DNA of 64,000 nucleotides, from NCBI GenBank assembly GCA_900101355.1, contig FMUV01000005.1, positions 34,193-98,192 of the forward strand, given 5' to 3'. The DNA is from Ruminococcus sp. YE282. GTDB taxonomy: Bacteria; Bacillota; Clostridia; Oscillospirales; Acutalibacteraceae. Shown piece after piece: positions 29,701-39,259 of the stretch; the stretch's first letter is position 1, and each line of letters begins with the position of its first letter. Made by a program: the position numbers and the translations under genes. The notes under the pieces were generated by a model. The model saw only the letters and a list, made by a program, of their open reading frames with translations. It was not told the origin of the DNA and ran no database searches.

Positions 29701-31305
29701 ATGACAGAAGCAAAAATGCCGACAACTTGCAACAGAGTTATGGCGCTATACAGAGTATCAACCAAAGGTCAGGTTGACAAAAACGACATCCCGATGCAGA
29801 AGCAATCCTGCAGGGAGTTCGCCCAAAGACAAGGCTGGTGCATTATAAAGGAGTTCCAGGAAAAGGGAATATCCGGTTATAAGGTATCAGCAGAAAACCG
29901 TGACGCCATGATAGAACTGAAAAAAGCCGCCGAGCGAAAGGAATTTGATATACTGCTTGTATTCATGTTCGACAGAATCGGCAGAATGGACGATGAAACT
30001 CCTTATGTTGTAAAATGGTTCATCGATCACGGAATCAGAGTTTGGAGCGTCGTCGAAGGTGAGCAGCGCATGGACAGTCACGTCGACAAGCTTATGAACT
30101 ACATAAGATTCTGGCAAGCTAACGGCGAAAGCGAGAAAACATCAACCCGCGTAAAGACAAGACTCTCGCAGATGGTGCAAGAGGGAATGTATACCGGAGG
30201 CAATGTTCCTTACGGATACAAGCTTGTAAAAAGCGGGATGAAGAATAAAAAGGGCAAAGAACTAATGATGGTTGTGATTGACGAAGATGAAGCCCCAATC
30301 ATCAAGAGCATATTCTCGATGACATTGAGAGAAGGATACGGCTCCTATCAAATAGCCAAGCAACTCAATGAAAAAGGGCTTCGAACCCATAGAGGAAGTA
30401 AATTCCAAGCAAACACCATCAGGCGAATCCTCAGGAACAAGATGTTCTGCGGTTACCTTATAGCGGGAGAAAGCGAATCTCCTCACTTGCCTGACCTCGA
30501 AATAATCAGCGAAAACGTATTCAAACAAGTACAATTCATCATGGATCAGCGTTCGGCGAAGGATGATGAGAAGAAACAAATCGCTTTAAGAACCAAAGGT
30601 AAGACGCAGCTATCAGGAAATCTTTACTGCGGACACTGCGGAAGAAAACTGATTGCTACCACACATACATACTACTATGACAGAGCAGACGGCACGAGAG
30701 TGAAAACCGTAAAACAGAGGTATATCTGTACCAACAGCGGACGAGATAGAGGTATATGCAACGGGCAAGGTGCTTATCTTGCAGAGAAAGTTGACGAAGT
30801 GGTACTCGAAGTTGTCAGAAAATACCTTGATGCCATAAAGGTCACTCCCAAGAGTCTGACTATGGAAAAGCAGTATAAAACTGAAATTGCTGACACAAAG
30901 AAACTGAAAAAGAAGGTTGAAGCAGAGTTGGAAAAGCTGAAGAAACAGTCAGTGAAGCTCTCCGCTGAAATCGGAAAAGTATTAATAGGGGAGAGCAACT
31001 ATACCTCTGAAATGCTTACTACCTCCATCAACATTATCAATCAGTCGATAGCTGAAAAAGAAAATCAAATAGCCGAGATAGAGTCCAAGCTTGCCAATCA
31101 ACAAGATGATATAGGCAAGCTTGATTTCTATTATGATGAGTTTAGATCATGGGCAGATGAATTCGATCTTAGCACTAATGAAGAGCGAAAGATGATTATC
31201 TGCAAGCTGATAAAACAGATAAGGCTCTACAAAGGATATCAGTTCGAGATTGACTTCGACAGCGACTACAAGAGATTCATAAACGAATTCACGATGGTTA
31301 AGTAA
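29701..31305 (+). CDS. Large serine recombinase
   Basis: A 534-residue site-specific recombinase. Start at ATG 29701 after AAGGAAGG. The resolvase domain shows ALYRVSTKGQV (nucleophile Ser), IPMQKQ, FMFDRIGRMDDET and the SEKTSTRVKTRL helix. A recombinase domain follows (GNVPYGYKLV, then SYQIAKQLNEKGLRT), then a zinc ribbon (YCGHCGRKLIA ... YICTNS ... CNGQG) and a coiled coil of ~60 residues (KKLKKKVEAELEKLKKQ). This is the TnpX/Tn4451-like layout and would excise and integrate the surrounding element in both directions with short core sites. It is the last gene of its block; an element end is expected within a few hundred bases of 31305. Confidence 0.95.
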   Translation: MTEAKMPTTCNRVMALYRVSTKGQVDKNDIPMQKQSCREFAQRQGWCIIKEFQEKGISGYKVSAENRDAMIELKKAAERKEFDILLVFMFDRIGRMDDETPYVVKWFIDHGIRVWSVVEGEQRMDSHVDKLMNYIRFWQANGESEKTSTRVKTRLSQMVQEGMYTGGNVPYGYKLVKSGMKNKKGKELMMVVIDEDEAPIIKSIFSMTLREGYGSYQIAKQLNEKGLRTHRGSKFQANTIRRILRNKMFCGYLIAGESESPHLPDLEIISENVFKQVQFIMDQRSAKDDEKKQIALRTKGKTQLSGNLYCGHCGRKLIATTHTYYYDRADGTRVKTVKQRYICTNSGRDRGICNGQGAYLAEKVDEVVLEVVRKYLDAIKVTPKSLTMEKQYKTEIADTKKLKKKVEAELEKLKKQSVKLSAEIGKVLIGESNYTSEMLTTSINIINQSIAEKENQIAEIESKLANQQDDIGKLDFYYDEFRSWADEFDLSTNEERKMIICKLIKQIRLYKGYQFEIDFDSDYKRFINEFTMVK

Positions 31306-31479
31306 TAACAGAACAGTCTTATATCTTTACAAACCTCTTTAATATCTTGCGAAGGTTTATGGACAAGGAAAGTTTTTTCTGTTATCATATATAATATACA
31401 AAATAGGGATAGGTTAATTTGTGATTGTTGACCTGTTATGTAAGAGAATTATTATAATGGTTTATAAAAGGAAAGAAAA

Positions 31480-32250
31480 ATGTGTAAAAGTAATGTCTAT
31501 ATAAGTGATAATATTGATCCAAACCTTAGCCTTTATCGGTATATGTCTTTAGCTCAATTTCTGTCAATTGTTGAGAATAATAAGATTTTTATGAATAAGG
31601 TTAAAAGTTGGGAAGATCCATGGGAAGGCCCTGATGACCAAATTCCAGTTCAGCTTGAAAATGAAAAAATAGAACAACGTGATTCATTCTTAACAGCAAC
31701 AACCGTTGGTCAATGTTGGACATATGAAAAAGACTCGGATGCAATGTGGAGAATTTATTCACCAGATAGACAAGGCATTATGATAGAAACAAATATTGAA
31801 AGCTTTGGTGGGGTTCGAAATTTAAGAGAGGCAGTATTAGCTAAAGTTATCTATTACAACAGAGATAATTATATAGAAAAGCGAAATGAAATATCAGAGA
31901 ATAAATCATATCGGTATGCAGGGGATATGGCTTTGAAAAGAGAAGCATTTAAGCACGAAAATGAAGTTAGACTTTTAGTTTGCCTACAAGCATATGGCGA
32001 TATAAAAGAAGCATTGAAAACATCTAGTATGAGTTTTGATTTAAACCCGCTTTCTTTTATTAAGTCAATTACATTTGATCCGAGAGCCGATGATTGGTAT
32101 GTCAATACAATGAAGCTATACTGTGCATCAAAGGGATTTAAATGCCCTATAGAGAAATCATCTTTGTATGAAAAAGATTTTTTTGAGAAATTGAGGCTTG
32201 TCAAAAGATATGAAACAATAGAAGGAGATTGTCATGGCAAACGAAACTGA
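31480..32250 (+). CDS. DUF2971 domain protein, first gene of a defence-like cassette
   Basis: A 256-residue protein with the DUF2971 pattern: YRYMSLAQFLSIVENNKIFM near the N-terminus, WEDPWEG, CWTYEKDSDAMWRIYSP, and KREAFKHENEVRLLV toward the end. The family is frequent in phage-defence islands; its biochemical role is unknown to me. An AAAGGAAAG ribosome site precedes the ATG. It overlaps the following DUF4365 gene by 17 nt, so the two are probably co-translated. AT content is high compared with the recombinase upstream, suggesting separate acquisition. Confidence 0.8.
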   Translation: MCKSNVYISDNIDPNLSLYRYMSLAQFLSIVENNKIFMNKVKSWEDPWEGPDDQIPVQLENEKIEQRDSFLTATTVGQCWTYEKDSDAMWRIYSPDRQGIMIETNIESFGGVRNLREAVLAKVIYYNRDNYIEKRNEISENKSYRYAGDMALKREAFKHENEVRLLVCLQAYGDIKEALKTSSMSFDLNPLSFIKSITFDPRADDWYVNTMKLYCASKGFKCPIEKSSLYEKDFFEKLRLVKRYETIEGDCHGKRN

Positions 32251-33196
32251 ACAGATGGGTGTTAGTTATTGCTCATGGATTGCTGCACGTAACAAATGGT
32301 TGTTTCGAAATCAACCGGTTAATGATATTGGCATTGATGCACATATGGAGTTTATTGAAGAATCCGGCAAACCAAAACAACTTCTTGCTTTACAGATTAA
32401 ATCTGGTATAAGTTGGTTCAAAGAGAAAAAAGATGGATGTATAGTTTTTCGCAGTATCAACGAGAGGCAATACCTTTATTGGACTACAAATTCTTTGCCT
32501 TGCATTGTAGTATTGTATAATCCGGAAGATAATATGTGTATTTGGCAAAAACTAACATCAGAAACTATTGAGAGAACAAGTGGTGGGCAGGGAAAAGGCT
32601 TTTTTGTTAAAGTTCCTTTAGAACAGGTTTTCTTGAACGAGCGCTCAAATAATAAACTTCTTTCTTATACGAATTTGCCGGATCATATTACAAATTACAA
32701 TTTTTTGCTCTCTCAAAAAGCATTTATGCAAATAATTCAGGAAGGCGGAATTGTCAAATTACATTCAGAAGAATGGGTAAACAAGAGTAGCGGTAGAGGA
32801 AAGACGGAATTGATTGTGGATGACGGCAATAGTATAAGAGAATATTCGTATCCATATTGGTTTCCGTTTACACCATATACTGAAGTTTTTCCTCGGCTTT
32901 TTCCATGGGCGAATTTTTCGATTGATGAAGATTATTACGAAGAGTATGATGAGGCATTTTGGCGTGAATATCATTGTATTTATGATAAAGAGGAACATGA
33001 GTGGTTGATTGTGGGTGATACCTTTGAAGAGTATCGAAAAAAATTAGATCCAATGCGCAGCATTGACTATTCAGGAGAAGTGGCAGAATATATGCTAATA
33101 CTTAGTTTAAATGATTTGGGTAAATCTTTTTTAACAGTTAATGAATTTATTACGCAGAACCAGGTATATGCAGATGCAAGACCGGAAAAAGACTAA
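32234..33196 (+). CDS. DUF4365 domain protein (PD-(D/E)XK-like)
   Basis: A 320-residue protein. The N-terminal ~140 residues are DUF4365: NDIGIDAHMEFIEESGKP, then LLALQIKSGISWF. The Asp, Glu and QxK residues match the PD-(D/E)XK nuclease core. The C-terminal ~150 residues are rich in aromatic residues (YWFPFTPYTEVFPRLFPW) and are not recognised. Proteins with this domain occur in restriction-like systems. It is encoded with an overlap to DUF2971 and just before a small unknown gene and a DNA methyltransferase, so it may be an extra nuclease or effector of that cassette. Confidence 0.75.
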   Translation: MANETEQMGVSYCSWIAARNKWLFRNQPVNDIGIDAHMEFIEESGKPKQLLALQIKSGISWFKEKKDGCIVFRSINERQYLYWTTNSLPCIVVLYNPEDNMCIWQKLTSETIERTSGGQGKGFFVKVPLEQVFLNERSNNKLLSYTNLPDHITNYNFLLSQKAFMQIIQEGGIVKLHSEEWVNKSSGRGKTELIVDDGNSIREYSYPYWFPFTPYTEVFPRLFPWANFSIDEDYYEEYDEAFWREYHCIYDKEEHEWLIVGDTFEEYRKKLDPMRSIDYSGEVAEYMLILSLNDLGKSFLTVNEFITQNQVYADARPEKD

Positions 33197-33209
33197 AAGG
33201 AAATAGAAT

Positions 33210-33608
33210 ATGAGAAAAATAAAGCTAAATGAGATTATTGATAATAAAAATGTAATAGGTGAGTATAATCTTTTACCTACAGAAAAATATGTTATTAATA
33301 TTGAAGAGAAATGGGATTTCCAAATGGCAGTAATGACATCATTTCAAACTGTAGGAGTACCCCCTGCACTTAAGAATTATCATGCGTGGCTATTTGAAAA
33401 TGGGTTTAAAGTGAATGAGCCAAATCTTTCAAATGAATTTGTGGCGCAATATTATGGAGTTAAGCCTCTTTGGAAAACCAATTTTTCGCAAGGTATTGTT
33501 GTTAGGGAAGAGCATGATAACGATTATTATATTATCATGGAATGCAGTAATAAAAATATAGGGTATAAGCACGCTGTAGTTATACTTACTCTGGGTGGAT
33601 GTATGTAG
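33210..33608 (+). CDS. Hypothetical protein of the defence-like cassette
   Basis: A 132-residue protein, not recognised. It has alternating beta-like segments (KYVINIEEKWDFQ, then GIVVREEHDNDYYIIMEC, then AVVILTLGGCM) and a helix around MTSFQTVGVPPALKN. No signal peptide or membrane helix. The gene starts 13 bp after DUF4365, and 77 bp separate it from the methyltransferase, so it is probably co-transcribed. An immunity, adaptor or inhibitor role would be plain guesswork. Confidence 0.55.
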   Translation: MRKIKLNEIIDNKNVIGEYNLLPTEKYVINIEEKWDFQMAVMTSFQTVGVPPALKNYHAWLFENGFKVNEPNLSNEFVAQYYGVKPLWKTNFSQGIVVREEHDNDYYIIMECSNKNIGYKHAVVILTLGGCM

Positions 33609-33685
33609 AATTATTGTTTAGATGGTTTACATAAGCTAATAGAGGTTAAAAGAGACAAGAAAAATCTATAAATGCGGAGGGGAAA

Positions 33686-36658
33686 ATGAGCGAGTTGCTT
33701 AATGGAATATTTGACTGCCTGAATTTAGATGAACATAATGGTTTGGCTACAGCTGATAGCTTACATAGTATGAGCCCTTTTCAAAGAATGTTTTATACAC
33801 AGGTTCATGATAAAATAGGAGTTGATGCAGTTTATTTTCTTCGTGATACGCAGGGAATTGCGAAGATACCACTAATCTATTTCTCGGTTATACAGGAATA
33901 TGATGCAAAACAAGTATCAGAATTACATCGATTATCTTGGAATCTTGGAGAAGCACCGCTGCTGTTTGTGGTTACACCTGATGAATTATTAATCTATAAT
34001 AACTACCAAACTCCAAAAACAAAAGAGGATGGAACGCTTGATCCTACCGCTGCTGTAATTGAAACATTAAGCTTAGCTAATGGTGTAGCAACACAACGAG
34101 CTGCGCTTCAAAAGTATCATCGCACATTGCTTGAAAGCGGGGAGTTTTGGAGACAAAGCAAAAATAGATTTGATGCACAGGGACGAGTTGACACAACCCT
34201 TATGTCAAATCTAAGAATCATGCGTAAAACTCTGATCAATCAAATCGGCAAAAGAAATAACACAAGCAAAGAAATTATTTCGAGTGTTGTTCATTCTTTA
34301 CTCAGCAGATCTATATTTATTAAGTACTTAGAGGAAAGAAAGGATTCTAACGGGCAAACGGTGTTTCCTTATGGATTCTATTCACAATTTTTTGAATCTG
34401 CAAAGCAATATACTGATGTTCTAAAGAATAAAGAAGCAACATACAATTTGTTTCATTCATTAAGAGAAAAGTTTCATGGCGATACACTTCAAGTTTCGGA
34501 AATAGAAGAAGAGATAATTACGCAAACAGATTTAGAAGAATTACGTGCATTTCTTCTGGGAGATAGTGATCTGGAAAGCCGACAACTATCTTTATGGCCT
34601 CTTTATAGTTTCGATATAATCCCCATTCAACTTATCAGTAGTATCTACGAATTATTTTTTCATCTTTCGGATGAGGATGATGAGAAAGGTACATATTATA
34701 CTCCTCTACATCTCGTAAACTTGTTAATGGATGAAGTTTATCCGTGGGAAGGTGATTATAAAGATATTACCTTTTTTGATCCCTCATGCGGATCAGGTGT
34801 TTTCTTAGTTGAAGCGTATAGAAGAATCGTATGCAGATGGATTTATCACAACAATTGTAATTCTATCACATGTGATCAACTTGAATCACTATTAACCAAA
34901 TGTATATTTGGTGTAGATATTAATGAAGAAGCTATCAGAGTTGCATCCTTTAGCTTAAGCCTTGCTATGTGCGATTTTCTTGATCCACGTAGCATATGGG
35001 ATGATCTTTCATTTCCTCGATTACTTGAAACAAATTTGATTATCAGCGATTTCTTTGATGAAGATAAAACATTTAATTCAACAAAATATGATGTGATTAT
35101 CGGTAATCCTCCTTGGCAAAGCAGTATTACTGATAAAACAAAAGAATACTTAAAAAAAGAAAACTATGTCATAGGTGATAAGCAAATCGCACAAGCTTTC
35201 TCGCTTAAGTGTTCATCGTTATGTAAAACAAATGGGTTTATTTGCCTTTTAATGCCAAGTAAAGGATTACTATTTAATAGATCAGAAAACAGTAGAAAGT
35301 ATCGCGCTGATTTGTTTTTCAATAATAGTGTAATTGCGATTATTAATCTGTCAATATATAGAAGGTTTTTATTCGATCATGCGAGTGGACCAGCTGCTGC
35401 GATTATCTACACTCCTAAAAAAGAAAGCATTAATCAACCAATAGTATATTGTACTCCAAAGCCAATTTACACAATTGAAGATATAAGAAAGTTTTCTATA
35501 GATCCAACGGATATTTGCAGAATTCCATCTGATATTATTGATGATGATAGGATATGGAAGATTGCAATGTGGGGTTCTCCGCGAGATCTTGAATTAATCG
35601 AAAAAATGAATAATACTTTCGAACCCATGAAATCATTTCTTAACGAAAATCAGATGATAACTGCCGAAGGGTTCAAAAGAGGAAATCGCAAGCACCAGTG
35701 TAATGATTTTTATGGACTTCCGTTAGTAGAAGCCAAAACATTCAAGCCATATTATGTTCCTCAGATTGATTTATCTGTTGTCGAATTTAGTGATTTTGAA
35801 TGTGTTGTAAAAAAATATAGAGAAATCTTTATGGCTCCACATTTAATTATAAAACAAAGTCATAGAAACGGCACTTTTCTATCGGAGGTATTAGATTATA
35901 ATGCTGTATTTAACCATAGTTTGTTGGGAATACATGGAGACATTAATAAACTCAAGTATCTAAGTGTAATTATAGGGTCAAGAGTTTTTTCGTATTATCA
36001 TATCCTTACAAACAGAAAGTGGTTAGTTGAACGTGATGAGTTAGAAGCAGGGGACATTTGGCAAACGCCCATACCTAATCCGAACGAAATAGAGATAGCC
36101 GAAGCCTGTATATTATTTGACGAATTAGTATCTTCACCAACAGATAAAGAGCGGTCAGAGCAATTTGTTCGCAGGATGTATCGTTTAAAAGAATATGAGT
36201 GCTATCAAATAGATGATGTAATTGATTATGTGTTTGATTATTTTAAGAATAAACAACGCTCAGTTTCTTTTGAATCGCCAAATGTTGATGCCTATAAATT
36301 GTACTATCAATCATTAACTGAGGTGTTATTAAATTCATTTGGAAAGAATATAGGCTTTTCAGGCATATTCTATTTGGGGGATTCGCCACTTTCTTTACTT
36401 GTGTTAAGCATCAAAGATCATTATCAAGCCAATCCAAACTTTGAAAACAATAATGATAAATTAAATGAATTACTTCTGAATTTGGATGGTTCGTTGGTTG
36501 ACGAACAACAAATGGTTTTTATTAGGCGAAACCTTCGAATCTATCAACAGGATAAAATATTTATCATTAAGCCTTCGCAAAGAAAGTATTGGACATATTC
36601 TGCTTCATGTAGGGATGCAGATGAAATATTTAAAGATGTTTCAAACGCATGGAGGTAA
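33686..36658 (+). CDS. N6-adenine DNA methyltransferase (type IIG/Eco57I-like)
   Basis: A 990-residue protein. An N-terminal domain (~1-330), rich in aromatic and charged residues, is followed by the methyltransferase core: YYTPLHLVNLLMDE, motif I DPSCGSGVFLVEA near residue 367, CIFGVDINEEAIRVA (motif II) and the catalytic motif IV NPPW near residue 474. The C-terminal ~400 residues fit a target-recognition region (QSHRNGTFLSEV, NRKWLVERDELEAGD). It would methylate adenine at a specific site. It has no obvious helicase and the N-terminal part lacks a clear nuclease motif, so cutting is more likely done by the next gene, 3 bp downstream. ATG preceded by GGAGGGG. Confidence 0.88.
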   Translation: MSELLNGIFDCLNLDEHNGLATADSLHSMSPFQRMFYTQVHDKIGVDAVYFLRDTQGIAKIPLIYFSVIQEYDAKQVSELHRLSWNLGEAPLLFVVTPDELLIYNNYQTPKTKEDGTLDPTAAVIETLSLANGVATQRAALQKYHRTLLESGEFWRQSKNRFDAQGRVDTTLMSNLRIMRKTLINQIGKRNNTSKEIISSVVHSLLSRSIFIKYLEERKDSNGQTVFPYGFYSQFFESAKQYTDVLKNKEATYNLFHSLREKFHGDTLQVSEIEEEIITQTDLEELRAFLLGDSDLESRQLSLWPLYSFDIIPIQLISSIYELFFHLSDEDDEKGTYYTPLHLVNLLMDEVYPWEGDYKDITFFDPSCGSGVFLVEAYRRIVCRWIYHNNCNSITCDQLESLLTKCIFGVDINEEAIRVASFSLSLAMCDFLDPRSIWDDLSFPRLLETNLIISDFFDEDKTFNSTKYDVIIGNPPWQSSITDKTKEYLKKENYVIGDKQIAQAFSLKCSSLCKTNGFICLLMPSKGLLFNRSENSRKYRADLFFNNSVIAIINLSIYRRFLFDHASGPAAAIIYTPKKESINQPIVYCTPKPIYTIEDIRKFSIDPTDICRIPSDIIDDDRIWKIAMWGSPRDLELIEKMNNTFEPMKSFLNENQMITAEGFKRGNRKHQCNDFYGLPLVEAKTFKPYYVPQIDLSVVEFSDFECVVKKYREIFMAPHLIIKQSHRNGTFLSEVLDYNAVFNHSLLGIHGDINKLKYLSVIIGSRVFSYYHILTNRKWLVERDELEAGDIWQTPIPNPNEIEIAEACILFDELVSSPTDKERSEQFVRRMYRLKEYECYQIDDVIDYVFDYFKNKQRSVSFESPNVDAYKLYYQSLTEVLLNSFGKNIGFSGIFYLGDSPLSLLVLSIKDHYQANPNFENNNDKLNELLLNLDGSLVDEQQMVFIRRNLRIYQQDKIFIIKPSQRKYWTYSASCRDADEIFKDVSNAWR

Positions 36659-36661
36659 AAA

Positions 36662-37327
36662 ATGAGTAGTATTAGAAATATAACAGCCTCCTCTCCTGTC
36701 CCTGATGATTTAGCTAAAAGACTTGGACCATCTGGGGTTAATGAGATCCTATTGACTTTATGGCAAGGATATCATGATCTAGTATCTGATCCCGCAATCA
36801 TAATAACTAAGAATGCATTGGAAGATGATATTACACTAGAATGGTATGGAAAAATACAACAACGATGGAATAATAAGAATCGTGCAACATCTCTTAAAAT
36901 CAACCGTATAGGACCGGTACATCAATATCCTGATCCGAGTTTAAAAAAGAAACGCGGATACGAACCTACGATAGATTTTTGCTTTAGAGATTGGAATACT
37001 TCAAACAGTTATTTTGGAGCGGAATGCAAAAATCTTTATCATAAGAAAAAAGATAAAATCAAAAGATATGTTAAAACAGGCGTCCAAAACTATACATCCG
37101 GACGCTATGGTTCACAATCATCTGAATCATCAATAGTGGGGTATGTATTAAGCGGAAAAATTGCTGATATAGTGAAAGAACTTGTTTCTGAAATTGCAAC
37201 AGATTCACCTATTAGCAATTTATCTAGAGAAACTGTTTTTGTGGATCCTCAATATGCATCACGCCATATACGAAACACCGACAAAAACGAAATAACACTC
37301 CATCACTTGTTTTTTGATTTTACTTAA
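36662..37327 (+). CDS. Putative restriction endonuclease (PD-(D/E)XK type)
   Basis: A 221-residue protein beginning 3 bp after the methyltransferase stop. It contains EPTIDFCFRDWN then YFGAECKNLYHKKKDKI, in which Asp, Glu and Lys (ExK) are spaced like a PD-(D/E)XK active site (about residues 105, 120 and 122), followed by a helix with GRYGSQSSESSIVGYVLSG. I do not recognise a named enzyme. With the methyltransferase it would form a restriction-modification pair. Nothing gene-like follows up to the tRNA fragment at 37711, though the gap of about 380 bp is AT-rich and unreadable. Confidence 0.65.
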   Translation: MSSIRNITASSPVPDDLAKRLGPSGVNEILLTLWQGYHDLVSDPAIIITKNALEDDITLEWYGKIQQRWNNKNRATSLKINRIGPVHQYPDPSLKKKRGYEPTIDFCFRDWNTSNSYFGAECKNLYHKKKDKIKRYVKTGVQNYTSGRYGSQSSESSIVGYVLSGKIADIVKELVSEIATDSPISNLSRETVFVDPQYASRHIRNTDKNEITLHHLFFDFT

Positions 37328-37710
37328 AATACAAGTTAATAAATGAACGAAAATTGCTTATCATCGAAGGCTTATATTTTATTCTTTAGAAAATTTGAGC
37401 ATGTCAAAGAATATGGTTAGTCTAATGTTATGAATGTCTTAAGAATTCTTTTTGACTAATTAGCTGTTTTTTCTTACTTGGCTTATTCTGCTGATAATGT
37501 TAAGCTCGGACGATTAGAGAACGTGGAGGACGTGGTTGACATGCCCTGAGAGGAAATGTAAGCCTTATAAGTTATCGGCTTTTTACCGAAAGTGTTAACG
37601 CTATGTATTTATGAAAGACGAAATCATAATCATACGCATCTTTCTTTTTGCTGAATACTCGTCTAACAATTACTTGGGTAACACAGTCGGGCACTGAGTG
37701 TGACACTAAG

Positions 37711-37767
37711 GAGAGCGCATGACTGTTAATCATGATGTCACTGGTTCGAGCCCAGTTGGGGGAGCCA
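37711..37767 (+). other. 3' fragment of tRNA-Asn (GTT), attachment site
   Basis: 57 nt match the anticodon arm (loop CTGTTAATC), variable loop, T-arm (GGTTCGAGCCC) and acceptor 3' strand with CCA of tRNA-Asn, but the sequence upstream does not make the 5' acceptor strand or D-arm. It is therefore not a working tRNA. It lies 179 bp from the stop of the phage integrase, which is where a tRNA-type attachment site is expected. I read it as the left att site of the prophage and also as the displaced 3' end left by an element to its left. Confidence 0.75.
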
Positions 37768-37773
37768 TGGAAA

Positions 37774-37815
37774 AGTCAGTAAGTAAGCCGATAACGGCTT
37801 GTTTATTGACTTTTT
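37774..37815 (+). terminator. Terminator after the tRNA fragment
   Basis: AGTCA...GTAAGCCG pairs with CGGCTTGTTT...TGACT around ATAA and is followed by five T. It is probably carried with the attachment site, as tRNA genes often have a terminator. Confidence 0.75.
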
Positions 37816-37945
37816 GCTTTATCAATAACATTTTTTGTTTTCAAAAATATTTATCTCTTTTTATGCTTTTTGGTCTCTTATACTACAAATAAACTACAAA
37901 TTTTCCATAAAACAAGCCGCCCGATTATATTTCGAGCGGCTTGTT

Positions 37946-39181
37946 TTATGCCAGCAATTTGATTGCGTTGTAGAGGGTGTCAACCTCTTGTATAATGTAG
38001 TGATCAATATCGACTTTGTAATCTGTGTGGCCCATAAGTGCGATAATATCTTCTTCTCTTGCTCCTGCGGCAGACATTCTCGTTGAAAAAGTTCTGCGGC
38101 AGGAATGCGGAGTAAATTCGTCACCTAACCCGAGAGCCAGCATTGCCGGACGAAAAGCGTATTTTAAAAAATAGTCTTTATTCATAGATTTTCCAATCTC
38201 TGAACCCTCGTGGATTCTGCAAAAAATCGTTTCACCTTTGTTGTTTATGCAGTTCTCTATCAATTTTAAAATTTTTGGATGAATTGGTATAATACGATTT
38301 TTACCTGCATCAGTTTTAATACCTGCAACAAAGTAATGTATACCTTGCTTGCTGACATGGTATTGCTCGGTAGTGAGCGAAAGAAACTCGGTAACTCTAA
38401 AATTGAGATAGCACATAATATAAACATAATCAGCATAAGGCACTTTGCCTATGTTTTGTCTGATAAGTTCTAACTGTACATCGGTAAAGCGTGTGGCGTT
38501 TACCTCTTCGGGTTCGGGCAGTTCAATAAATGTGCCATAGTCCTTATTAACTATGTCCTCTTGCATTGCAAAATTGTAAAGACTCGTAACTAAGCATTTA
38601 ATCTTATGTAGTGCGGAGTATCCTAAGCCCTGGCATATTTTAGGCGTGTCAGTAACTTTATAAGTACCCTTGCCATTAGGCAAAAGATATTTCAGCTTAC
38701 CGCCTGCGCCGACTTCGTGGTGTGGATTATCATAATAATCTATAATATACTGATAGTCCGAAGTCCTCAAATCCCTAAATTTACGCTTATACAGTGGTTT
38801 TAACTTGATATATGCACTCGCATAGTTGCTTTTTACACTGTCACCGAGTTTTTTGTATGTTTTTGTTTTTATCCATTTATCATGCAATTGTTCAAGTGTC
38901 ATATTAAAACCATTAACAGGATTATATTCGTAGTCTTTTAGTGCATTTTCTGCCTCTCGTTTTGTTGCAAATGCTCCCAAGTAAACTTGTTTGCCGGTGG
39001 CACTACTTGCAGCGGCATATGGTTTTGACTTATTATCTTTGCGTATGTAAATACTGCCGGTGCCTTTTGTTCGTCGTCTGGTGCTCGGCTTATTATCTGA
39101 TTGATTTTTACCGCAATAAGGACAATATATATAATCGTCCTGCAATTCTCGGTTGCACCGTCGATTTATGCACTTTTTCAT
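37946..39181 (-). CDS. int: Prophage tyrosine integrase with N-terminal zinc ribbon
   Basis: A 411-residue recombinase transcribed toward the attachment site. Residues 1-25 form a zinc ribbon (CINRRC ... CPYCGK), unusual but known for Clostridia phage integrases. An arm-binding region follows (GTGSIYIRKDNKSKPYAAA), then the core-binding domain, then the catalytic domain with Arg in YLNFRVTEFLSL, HxxR in HSCRRTFSTR, His in MGHTD and Tyr in DIDHYII. All catalytic residues are present, so it should be active, unlike the integrase at 4779-5918. It presumably recombines the tRNA-Asn 3' end. Its upstream region has a separate promoter on the other strand. Confidence 0.95.
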   Translation of the reverse strand: MKKCINRRCNRELQDDYIYCPYCGKNQSDNKPSTRRRTKGTGSIYIRKDNKSKPYAAASSATGKQVYLGAFATKREAENALKDYEYNPVNGFNMTLEQLHDKWIKTKTYKKLGDSVKSNYASAYIKLKPLYKRKFRDLRTSDYQYIIDYYDNPHHEVGAGGKLKYLLPNGKGTYKVTDTPKICQGLGYSALHKIKCLVTSLYNFAMQEDIVNKDYGTFIELPEPEEVNATRFTDVQLELIRQNIGKVPYADYVYIMCYLNFRVTEFLSLTTEQYHVSKQGIHYFVAGIKTDAGKNRIIPIHPKILKLIENCINNKGETIFCRIHEGSEIGKSMNKDYFLKYAFRPAMLALGLGDEFTPHSCRRTFSTRMSAAGAREEDIIALMGHTDYKVDIDHYIIQEVDTLYNAIKLLA

Positions 39182-39211
39182 TTTTTACTCCTTAAAAAAG
39201 GGTGCAAAAAT

Positions 39212-39253
39212 CCCCTGCAAAATGTTGTAATTTTCGCAGGGGTGTGGTACAAT
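39212..39253 (+). promoter_or_regulatory. Promoter within an inverted repeat between integrase and membrane protein genes
   Basis: TTGTAA (39225-39230) and TACAAT (39248-39253) are 17 bp apart. The arms CCCCTGC (39212-39218) and GCAGGGG (39236-39242) surround the -35 box. This puts a repressor or excisionase-type site over a promoter reading rightward, with no protein gene on that strand before 41220. Confidence 0.6.
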
Positions 39254-39259
39254 ATTATT

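Noticed and set aside
37690-37767. Functional tRNA-Asn gene
   Set aside because: The 5' acceptor strand and D-arm do not match; only the 3' 57 nt are tRNA-like.
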